Assembly (NCBI GenBank): GCA_031556275.1
Contig: JAVBTG010000043.1
Coordinates: forward strand, 1-22,156
Length of the DNA stretch: 22,156 nt
Source: JAKPNF01 sp031556275
GTDB lineage: Bacteria > Verrucomicrobiota > Verrucomicrobiia > Opitutales > JAKPNF01
Reading direction: 5' to 3'
The translations under genes were made by a program, and so were the position numbers. This document shows, piece after piece, positions 16,498 through 22,156 of the stretch (positions within the stretch are counted from its first letter, which is position 1; every line of letters starts with the position of its first letter). The notes beneath the pieces are model-generated. The model ran no database searches and had not been told where the DNA came from. It worked only from the letters and a program-made list of their open reading frames with translations.

Positions 16498-17394
16498 CTA
16501 GAGCTTATCCAACGCCGCCATGTCCTCGGCCTCCAACGTGTTTTGCACGGCGCGCGTGCGGGTGGTCATGCGCAGGCCGTGCTTGCGCAGATAATACTTG
16601 GCCGAGGTCATGTACTTGCGGTGCACCAGCACATTGGTGTCGGCAAAAAATTCCGCGAGCGCGCGCGCCTGCTCCGGATGAGACGCGTGGCGCGCGCATA
16701 TCCACGAAAACAGATGCCCGAAATAATTGCCCGCAATGCCGCTGTACCCGTGCCCGCCCGCCTCAAGGCTGCCCAACAGCGTGACGGAGTCGGCGTTGTA
16801 AAAACGCAGCGCGGTCCCTGAAATCTGCCCGATCTTTTCGCGAATGACCGCCGCGTCGCAGGCCGTGTCCTTCGTCGTGAAAAAGCGTCCGGTGCGCGCG
16901 AGCCATCCCAGCAGTTCGGGCGGCAAATTGCACACACGCGGCTTGGGGCATTCGTAAATCCCCAGCGGCAAATTTTTCGGCAACAGCGCCAGCCAGCGTT
17001 CCATCTGCGCCTTCCACTGCGAGTGCCCGCGCTCGTCGTTCAAAGGCGCCTCGCCAAACTGGTTGCTCAGGCAGATAACGGCCGAAATCCCGACATCGGC
17101 CAGCCGCTTGGCCGTGTCGGCCATTTTTTCGACATCCGGCCCCACGGGTCCCGCGGCGATCACGGGCAGCCGCCCGCCCGCGCATTCCACCGCGCGGCGC
17201 GCCAGCGCGAATCGTTCTTCCTCGGTGATGTGGAAGAATTCGCTCGAAAGGCAGGAGGCGAACAGCCCCGATGCCCCCGTGCGCACGTACCACCGGATCA
17301 GCTCGTCATAGGCGGGCCAGTCGATGTCGCCGCGTTCGGTGAAGGGGGTGAGCATCACGGGCCAAAAGCCCGAGGGAAGATTCGCGCAAGACAT
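16498..17394 (-). CDS. Dihydrodipicolinate synthase / N-acetylneuraminate lyase family protein
   Basis: A 298-residue class I aldolase of typical length for the family. The N-terminus has 'GFWPVMLTPFTERGDIDW', as in DapA/NanA-type proteins. The catalytic residues are present: Tyr147 in 'GIYECP' (the Y-N-x-P position) and the Schiff-base lysine Lys175 in 'FFTTKDTACD'. 'GIAGN' appears near 219-223. The usual G-T-T/S-G-E motif is changed to 'SCLSSEF' (48-54), suggesting a substrate other than those of DapA or NanA. The family includes N-acetylneuraminate lyase and enzymes for 2-keto-3-deoxy sugar acids; which applies is unclear. It is 36 bases downstream of a Gfo/Idh/MocA dehydrogenase gene, probably one operon, and a small hairpin (17405-17421) lies just before the start. 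No Shine-Dalgarno. Confidence 0.9.
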   Translation of the reverse strand: MSCANLPSGFWPVMLTPFTERGDIDWPAYDELIRWYVRTGASGLFASCLSSEFFHITEEERFALARRAVECAGGRLPVIAAGPVGPDVEKMADTAKRLADVGISAVICLSNQFGEAPLNDERGHSQWKAQMERWLALLPKNLPLGIYECPKPRVCNLPPELLGWLARTGRFFTTKDTACDAAVIREKIGQISGTALRFYNADSVTLLGSLEAGGHGYSGIAGNYFGHLFSWICARHASHPEQARALAEFFADTNVLVHRKYMTSAKYYLRKHGLRMTTRTRAVQNTLEAEDMAALDKL

Positions 17395-17404
17395 GATGTC
17401 GGTG

Positions 17405-17421
17405 CGGGGCTATTCGCCCCG
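17405..17421 (-). promoter_or_regulatory. Hairpin in the dehydrogenase-lyase gap
   Basis: CGGGGC (17405-17410) and GCCCCG (17416-17421) form a six-pair stem with a five-base loop in the 36-base gap. A T-run precedes it on the minus strand (17425-17430) but none follows, so it is not a standard terminator. It could be a processing site or could affect translation of the downstream gene. Confidence 0.35.
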
Positions 17422-17430
17422 TGCAAAAAA

Positions 17431-18630
17431 TTATCGGGAGAACAGCGCGCCAAATTCGCCTTCAAGCTCTCTCCAAATAGGACGAAGGTCCACCATGCGT
17501 CCCTCGTTCATGGAGGCGTCGATCGCGTTGGCCAGCGCCATCGAGCGCACGCCTTCGACAAATCCGGCGGCGGGGGCGCGTTCGCCGCGCAGCACGCCGA
17601 TCAGTTCGCCGGCCATCATCTCGTCGCCTCCGGCGTGCGAGCTGCCGTGGGTGACGGTGTAAACCTGCGTCGGCTCGTTCCACCCGATGCGGCGCAGTTC
17701 GATGCGCCCCGTCATCGCGTCAAAAATCATCGAGCCCTCGGTGCCGAGCATGTAGAAGCGGCGTTCGGGAATCCCCGCGTTGCAGTTGGTGTGAAAGGTG
17801 CAGCGCAGGTCGCTTTCAAACTCCAAAATCGCGACTTGGTTGTCCACAATGTCCTTGTCCGTGCCGAAGGGGTCGACGCGTTCGGGGTCCGCCCATTCCT
17901 GATAGGCGGGGCGGCCGTTCTTCGGCGAGGGCCCGAGGCGCTTCACATGGTGCGCGTTTTCGGGCAGGAAGAAATTGCAGTTGCCAAAGCTCGCCGTGCG
18001 CGTGGGGACGGCGTCCGTCAGCCAAAGGGCCAAGTCGAGGTCGTGGCAGCATTTTTCAAGCAGGTGCGTGCCCGCGTACTCGCATTTGCGCCGCCAGTTT
18101 CCGTGGATGTACCCGCCGTGGTTGAAGGCCAGCGTCTCGTTGAACTCGAAGGAGATCAGCTTCCCGATGCTGCCCGCGGCCAGCAGTTTTTTCGCCTCGC
18201 GGTAAAGGGGGGAGTAGCGCAGCACCAAGCCCAGCGCGAAGATCCGCCCGCTGGCCTTTTGCGCCGCGAGCATTTGGCGCGACTGTTCGACGGAGAGGGC
18301 CAGCGGCTTTTCGCAGAAAACGTCCTTGCCGGCGGCGAACGCCTCGCACACCTGCTCGGCGTGGAAGCAGTTCCACGAGCCGATGAAGACCCAGTCGACG
18401 TCGGCGCGCTCGCACACTTCCTTAGAGCTGCCGCACACAACGACGTTGGGCGCCAGCTCGGTTTTCAGCGCCTCCAGCGAGGACGCCAGCGGGTCGAATA
18501 CCGCAGTGATGCGCACGGAGGGATCGCGTTCCATCAGGAGCGAAAGCACGCGGCGCAAGCGCGCTCCGCAACCGACGACGCCGATACGCTTGTTCGAAGC
18601 CGCGCCGTGAGAATGAGAAATTTGTTCCAT
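17431..18630 (-). CDS. Gfo/Idh/MocA family oxidoreductase 1
   Basis: A 399-residue protein. The frame extends upstream to 18795, but the ATG at 18630 sits just before the Rossmann motif, so I prefer it. The dinucleotide-binding 'IGVVGCGARLRR' (16-27) is followed by 'VFCEKPLAL' (104-112), the family's E-K-P signature, and 'LLEKCCHDLDLALWL' (190-204) with catalytic-type His/Asp. Members oxidise or epimerise sugars or inositols with NAD(P), and some (GH109) are NAD-dependent glycosidases. No export signal, so cytoplasmic. It heads an operon with the aldolase-family gene 36 bases downstream. Two TTTGSCAAA palindromes lie upstream (18640-18648 and 18686-18694), possible operators. The substrate is unknown. 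Confidence 0.92.
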   Translation of the reverse strand: MEQISHSHGAASNKRIGVVGCGARLRRVLSLLMERDPSVRITAVFDPLASSLEALKTELAPNVVVCGSSKEVCERADVDWVFIGSWNCFHAEQVCEAFAAGKDVFCEKPLALSVEQSRQMLAAQKASGRIFALGLVLRYSPLYREAKKLLAAGSIGKLISFEFNETLAFNHGGYIHGNWRRKCEYAGTHLLEKCCHDLDLALWLTDAVPTRTASFGNCNFFLPENAHHVKRLGPSPKNGRPAYQEWADPERVDPFGTDKDIVDNQVAILEFESDLRCTFHTNCNAGIPERRFYMLGTEGSMIFDAMTGRIELRRIGWNEPTQVYTVTHGSSHAGGDEMMAGELIGVLRGERAPAAGFVEGVRSMALANAIDASMNEGRMVDLRPIWRELEGEFGALFSR

Positions 18631-18637
18631 GCCTGCG

Positions 18638-18697
18638 ATTTTGCCAAATTCCCCTCTTTTTAGCCATGTCATCGACGATGAAATATTTGGCAAATAT
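18638..18697. promoter_or_regulatory. Candidate operator pair (TTTGSCAAA palindromes)
   Basis: A perfect 15-base odd palindrome, ATATTTGGCAAATAT, lies at 18683-18697. A near-copy, ATTTTGCCAAATT (one mismatch in the arms), lies at 18638-18650, centred 46 bases away. Both flank the likely promoter region of the dehydrogenase gene starting at 18630. The same core is at 3512-3520. Symmetric sites of this kind are typical of LacI/GntR/TetR-type repressors rather than AraC proteins. Confidence 0.5.
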
Positions 18698-18752
18698 GAT
18701 GATGTTTTTCCATCTTGTAAGCGCAAAATCGTGCGCCCGTCTTTCCCCAAAC

Positions 18753-18785
18753 AAAAAACGGGCGGCCCCCGCAGGAGGCACCCGT
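18753..18785 (-). terminator. Intrinsic terminator of dehydrogenase 2
   Basis: On the minus strand a hairpin (ACGGG...CCCGT outer stem with further G-C and wobble pairs and one bulge) is followed by six T residues. It begins 18 bases after the stop codon of the gene ending at 18803 and separates it from the next minus-strand operon. Confidence 0.75.
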
Positions 18786-18802
18786 CAAAAAACAAAACAA
18801 AC

Positions 18803-19906
18803 TCAAAGCCTTCCTTCGACCAATCCCAACGGCAACGCCTCCGGTCTCGGCGGCATCGATGTTATCTCCACGACCGCGCCCTTGAGCGAAGACGTTTCAA
18901 ACGCGTGCATGACTTCGAGCGCGTGGTACGCCAGCTCCCCGCTCGCGCGGTGCGAGCGCTTGCCGCCGCTGAGAATCGCGTACGCCAAATCGGCGGCCCC
19001 GATGCCGCGCGAATTCATTAAGTAAGGATGGCTGAACGCCTGCGTGCGCCATTCCTTCGTGGGGGCCGTCCAGAGTTCGATGGGCCCGCCAAACGTGTTG
19101 GGGTCGGGCGCCTTCAACGAACCTTCCGTCCCGTACAGTTCGACGGGGCCGTGCCCGTGCTGGCGCACGTCAAAGGAAACCGTCACGGTGACGACGGCCC
19201 CCGAATGAAATTCCAGCACCCCCGCGTTATGCGTGGGCACAAGCACGGGCAGCATTTTCCCAAAGTGCTCCTTGCACGTGGCCAACCGCTCATCAAAAGC
19301 CTTTCGCGCGAGCGCGGTGACGCTTTTGACGGGCCCCAGCAAATGCACCAGCGCCGTGATGTAATACGGCCCGACGTCGAACATCGGCCCCGCGCCCGCC
19401 TCGTAGAAAAAGGCGGGGTTGGGGTGCCAACTTTCCGGCCCGCGCGACATCACGAAGGATGTGCCCGCGACCACCCGCCCCAGCCAGCCGTCATCCACCA
19501 ATTTACGGCATGTCTGGTAGCCGCCACCCATAAACGTGTCGGGCGCGCACCCCACCAATAATCCCTTCGCCTTGGCCGCGCCCAACACCTCGGCGGCCTC
19601 ATCGAGATTCACCGCCAGCGGCTTTTCGCAGTGCACATGCTTGCCCGCCTTCAACGCGGCCAAACTGACTTGCGCGTGCACGGCGGGGATCGTCAAATTA
19701 ACGACCAACTGCACATCCGAATTCGCCAACAGCTCGTCCACCGTCTGCGCCTTGCAACCGTGCTCCTGCGCCTTGGCTTCGGCGGCGGCAGTGTTGATGT
19801 CCGCGCAGGCCACCACGTCAAGCACCTCAAAGAGCTTCGCCCCGTTAAAATACGCCTGCGAAATATTCCCGCAGCCGACAATGCCGATCCCGATTTTTTT
19901 CGCCAT
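18803..19906 (-). CDS. Gfo/Idh/MocA family oxidoreductase 2
   Basis: A 367-residue protein with the family layout: 'IGIGIVGCGNISQAYF' (5-20, Rossmann P-loop), 'HVHCEKPLAV' (90-99, E-K-P signature) and 'GAGPMFDVGPYYITALVHLLG' split around Asp177 and Tyr181-Tyr182, a common active-site region of sugar dehydrogenases. The C-terminal part is the usual beta-sheet substrate and dimer domain ('VELYGTEGSLKAPDP'). Cytoplasmic, NAD(P)-dependent. The start is supported by AGGGA seven bases upstream, one of the few clear Shine-Dalgarno sites here. It is divergent from an AraC gene at 20006 and preceded by a good promoter (19965-19993), so it is probably controlled by that regulator. A terminator follows. 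It is distinct from dehydrogenase 1 and unlikely to be a recent duplicate. The substrate is unknown. Confidence 0.93.
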   Translation of the reverse strand: MAKKIGIGIVGCGNISQAYFNGAKLFEVLDVVACADINTAAAEAKAQEHGCKAQTVDELLANSDVQLVVNLTIPAVHAQVSLAALKAGKHVHCEKPLAVNLDEAAEVLGAAKAKGLLVGCAPDTFMGGGYQTCRKLVDDGWLGRVVAGTSFVMSRGPESWHPNPAFFYEAGAGPMFDVGPYYITALVHLLGPVKSVTALARKAFDERLATCKEHFGKMLPVLVPTHNAGVLEFHSGAVVTVTVSFDVRQHGHGPVELYGTEGSLKAPDPNTFGGPIELWTAPTKEWRTQAFSHPYLMNSRGIGAADLAYAILSGGKRSHRASGELAYHALEVMHAFETSSLKGAVVEITSMPPRPEALPLGLVEGRL

Positions 19907-19964
19907 GGCTATTTCCCTGTTTTTAAAAAATTGATAAATTATTCTTTTATCGTTTCAAATTTCA

Positions 19965-19993
19965 ATTATATCACCTAGAGATAATTCGGTCTA
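19965..19993 (-). promoter_or_regulatory. Sigma-70-type promoter for dehydrogenase 2
   Basis: On the minus strand a perfect TATAAT (-10, 19965-19970) is spaced 17 bases from TAGACC (-35-like, four of six matches, 19988-19993). The -35 overlaps the region just before the divergent AraC start at 20006. An interrupted inverted repeat CCTAGA ... TCTAGG (about 19974 and 20012) spans the shared region and might be a control site. Confidence 0.7.
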
Positions 19994-20005
19994 TTGACTA
20001 AACCT

Positions 20006-20797
20006 ATGAAGTCTAGGCAAAACCTACTTCCCCAAATCGTCTCGCTGGGCGTCTACAAAAGCCCCAAGGGCGGGTCGCGCCGCCCCTTCATTGTTCCGCC
20101 CGGCAACATCCTGTTTGAAATCATCCAAGACGGCATCGTTTACGGCTTCGAGCCGGAGCGCGTTTTGCGCGGGCAGGGCAGTGTGTTTTGCCATTACCCG
20201 GGCCAGCCGACCGTCTCAGACTCCCCCGATCACAGTTTTTACAACTGCGCGGTCGCCCTGTTTGCCTGCACCCCGGCCGAACGCGCCGCGCGCGCGTGGC
20301 CCCGCTGTTTTCAGTGGAAAAACCAACCGCAGATGCACCGTTTTTTGGGCGAAATGCTGGTGGACTTCCACCGAGGAACCGTCAATCGTCTTTGGGTCGG
20401 CAACCTGCTCTGGAGCCGCCTGCGCCTTGAATTGGAACGCTTCCGCCTCCAAGAAAAAATGAGCCAGATGCACCCGCGCCTGCGCGCCGCCGCCGATTAT
20501 ATGGACACGCATTTTTCAGCCCCTGTGAGCCTCGACGGCGTCGCCCGCGCCTGTTCCATGAGCGTCTCGCACATGCACGCGCTGTTTCAAAAACACTTCG
20601 GCGAAAGCCCCCACCAGTACCTGATCCAAAAACGCCTGCGCGCGGCGGGCCACCTGCTGGCGACGACCAACCTGCCGATCAAAGCGGTGGCCAACGAAGT
20701 CGGCTACGCCAACGTGGAAAATTTCTGCCGCGCCTTTGGCAAATACTTCGGCCGCACGGCATCCGACTACCGCCAAGCCTACACGACCGAACGATAA
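20006..20797 (+). CDS. AraC-family transcriptional regulator 3
   Basis: A 263-residue regulator; I use the ATG at 20006, not the upstream TTG at 19994. An N-terminal cupin-like sensor ('RRPFIVPPGNILFEIIQDG') precedes the C-terminal AraC DNA-binding domain with helix-turn-helix motifs 'VSLDGVARACSMSVSHMHALF' split around residue 180 and 'LPIKAVANEVGYANVENFCRAF', ending 'GRTASDYRQAY'. It resembles the regulator at 14686 in the 'SPHQYL...LATTNLPIK' section, so the two are probably paralogues. It is divergent from dehydrogenase 2, with 99 bases between starts, making that gene its most likely target. No Shine-Dalgarno is visible before the ATG. Confidence 0.93.
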   Translation: MKSRQNLLPQIVSLGVYKSPKGGSRRPFIVPPGNILFEIIQDGIVYGFEPERVLRGQGSVFCHYPGQPTVSDSPDHSFYNCAVALFACTPAERAARAWPRCFQWKNQPQMHRFLGEMLVDFHRGTVNRLWVGNLLWSRLRLELERFRLQEKMSQMHPRLRAAADYMDTHFSAPVSLDGVARACSMSVSHMHALFQKHFGESPHQYLIQKRLRAAGHLLATTNLPIKAVANEVGYANVENFCRAFGKYFGRTASDYRQAYTTER

Positions 20798-20816
20798 TCC
20801 CGCCAAACCTCCGCCG

Positions 20817-22156
20817 TTATTTCCCCACTTCCACCCGAAACGGCATCGCAGGCAACCCTTCGCCGTTCGTCAAATGAACTTCGGGCGCATTGTGCCACCC
20901 ATAGCGCACGGCGACAGGTTTTTCCACCTCGGGCGACCACACGAGCAACGTGTCCCCATCCACCCGCGCTTGCGCCGAACCATGGAACATCCCGTCCGCC
21001 CCCGCGACCTCAAACCACTTCCACGGCCCCTGCCCAAGTTTCAGCCCTCCGGTCGTATGCGTAAAACGCAACCGCACCTTGTCGCCCTCCACGCTTGCAC
21101 CGCTCAAACGCGGCCCTGAAAATTCCTCGCCCGAGCCCTCTAATTTACTGCGCGCAATGCGCGCGAGCCGCCGCCCCACATCCTGCTTGTCGCCCGGATG
21201 TATCTGCCGCGCATTCCCCGTGTCCATAATCACAGCCACTTCGGCCTCCTTTAACGCCCCGGCCGCCAATGCCTGCGCCTCGCGCACACCGGACCACCCC
21301 TGCCTGCTCGGATCCACAACCGTGTCGAAAGGCGGCAACTGCACAATATAAAAAGGCAGATCCCCCTGCTTAAAAGCATCGCGCCACGACGTCACCATCG
21401 CCTCCAGCAACGCCCGATACTCATTGGCCCGCAAAATATTCGCCTCCCCCTGATACCAAATAAACCCGCGCACACCATAACCTGCCACAGGCACAATCAT
21501 CCCGTTATAAAGCGAAGACGGCGTCTGATGGTGCCCATACCCGACAGGCGCACGCGGCGGGCTACGTTTAATTTTCAACCCCTTCGCCTTCGCGTCCGCC
21601 TCCTCACCCCGCCACTTGGCCAACGCTTCATCATACTCCGCCTTCAAACGCGGATAATCCGCCAACTGCTTCGCCCACCGCTCCCCCACAATTTTAAAAC
21701 CATCCTCACCCCCCAACACTTCTTCCGGTATCCAAGACTCAATAAAAGACCCCGCATAAGAAGCATTGATAATCCCCACCGGCACCCCATTGCTGCGGAA
21801 CAAATCCCGCGCAAAAAAATAAGCCACCCCGCTAAAATCCCCCACCGTCCGCGGGCTGCAAACCACCCATCCCTTTTCCGTCCCCCCAACCCCTGCCGCC
21901 CCCGTTTTCATCGCACCCATATCTTTCGCCCCCATACTCACCGTATTCGCCCCCGACCCGGTCGACACCCCGTCCACCACCCCATTTTTCCTCACCCGAA
22001 ATTCCCGAATCAGCGGATAATCAGCCGCCGCCATTTCCGCTGCCGCATCATTCGACTGCGAAACCATCCACTCCATATTCGACTGCCCGCTAGCCACCCA
22101 AACATCCCCCACGAGGACATCCCGTATCACCACCGCATCCCCCGCCACCCCGCCGC
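20817..22156 (-). CDS. Sialate O-acetylesterase family (SGNH) protein, 5' end outside window
   Basis: The frame runs off the right edge, so the N-terminal part (usually a beta-sandwich of about 100 residues and a signal peptide) is missing; the GTG at 22148 is probably internal. The SGNH esterase blocks are visible: 'GDVWVASGQSNMEW' with the nucleophile Ser in GQSN, 'GFIWYQGEAN' (block III) and 'DTGNARQIHPGDKQDVG' with the Asp/His of block V. The catalytic set looks complete. The family removes acetyl groups from sialic acids or from plant and microbial polysaccharides. A Gly/Ala/Met-rich insert (about residues 60-92 counted from 22148) is unusual and looks like a flexible loop. It converges with the AraC gene at 20006, with a 19-base gap. 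The substrate is unproven. Confidence 0.92.
   Translation of the reverse strand, partial: GGVAGDAVVIRDVLVGDVWVASGQSNMEWMVSQSNDAAAEMAAADYPLIREFRVRKNGVVDGVSTGSGANTVSMGAKDMGAMKTGAAGVGGTEKGWVVCSPRTVGDFSGVAYFFARDLFRSNGVPVGIINASYAGSFIESWIPEEVLGGEDGFKIVGERWAKQLADYPRLKAEYDEALAKWRGEEADAKAKGLKIKRSPPRAPVGYGHHQTPSSLYNGMIVPVAGYGVRGFIWYQGEANILRANEYRALLEAMVTSWRDAFKQGDLPFYIVQLPPFDTVVDPSRQGWSGVREAQALAAGALKEAEVAVIMDTGNARQIHPGDKQDVGRRLARIARSKLEGSGEEFSGPRLSGASVEGDKVRLRFTHTTGGLKLGQGPWKWFEVAGADGMFHGSAQARVDGDTLLVWSPEVEKPVAVRYGWHNAPEVHLTNGEGLPAMPFRVEVGK

Noticed and set aside
17023..18663. 546-codon plus-strand open frame opposite dehydrogenase 1 and the lyase
   Set aside because: It spans two well-supported minus-strand genes and their gap and shows no recognisable domain.
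20735..20743. TTTGGCAAA within the AraC regulator 3 coding region
   Set aside because: It encodes Phe-Gly-Lys in the conserved DNA-binding domain, so the match is probably coincidental, unlike the intergenic copies.
1..22156. CRISPR arrays, tRNA or rRNA genes, transposase genes, phage genes
   Set aside because: No regularly spaced repeats, no tRNA-like cloverleaf ends and no integrase, transposase or phage structural motifs were seen in any frame.

Overview
This 22 kb window looks like a carbohydrate-utilisation region of a Verrucomicrobiota bacterium, most likely class Opitutia (Opitutaceae-like). The assignment is inferred from gene content. A C-terminal Verru_Chthon cassette protein A lies next to a PEP-CTERM surface protein, a type II-secretion-style prepilin, secreted beta-strand-rich proteins, an SSS sodium/solute symporter, several sugar-processing enzymes and three AraC-family regulators. 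The DNA is mostly GC-rich, with AT-rich intergenic gaps. Few start codons have a recognisable Shine-Dalgarno sequence.

Layout. (a) 1-2362, plus strand: the end of a Verru_Chthon cassette protein A gene, then a secreted protein of unknown function. (b) 2374-5439: three paralogous secreted proteins of about 300 aa, one on the minus strand and two on the plus strand. A 166 bp element with perfect 20 bp terminal inverted repeats sits in the divergent gap. The block ends in a strong bidirectional terminator (5452-5495). (c) 5512-11584, all minus strand: PEP-CTERM protein, prepilin-like protein, SSS symporter and a large secreted hydrolase-like protein. The gaps between these genes contain GC-rich hairpins. 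(d) 11861-15495: a GcnA-like family 20 hexosaminidase and a sugar isomerase/epimerase form a minus-strand operon, divergent from an AraC regulator. A second AraC gene follows at 15539. (e) 16498-18630, minus strand: a Gfo/Idh/MocA dehydrogenase and a dihydrodipicolinate synthase/N-acetylneuraminate lyase family enzyme. (f) 18803-20797: a second Gfo/Idh/MocA dehydrogenase, divergent from a third AraC regulator. (g) 20817 to the window end, minus strand: a sialate O-acetylesterase family protein, cut by the window edge.

How the parts may work together (inference): extracellular and surface proteins bind and trim a glycan; the symporter imports the released sugar; cytoplasmic enzymes (hexosaminidase, isomerase/epimerase, two dehydrogenases, a class I aldolase) process it. 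AraC regulators beside or divergent from the catabolic genes would sense the products. The esterase, hexosaminidase, lyase-family enzyme and an SSS transporter resembling sialic acid carriers suggest an acetylated amino-sugar or acidic-sugar substrate. The usual nan/nag genes are not in the window, so the substrate is unproven.

The observations least explained by standard annotation are the inverted-repeat element between divergent paralogues, a recurring TTTGSCAAA palindrome (twice upstream of one dehydrogenase), and the pairing of surface-anchor and prepilin genes with a transporter/hydrolase pair.
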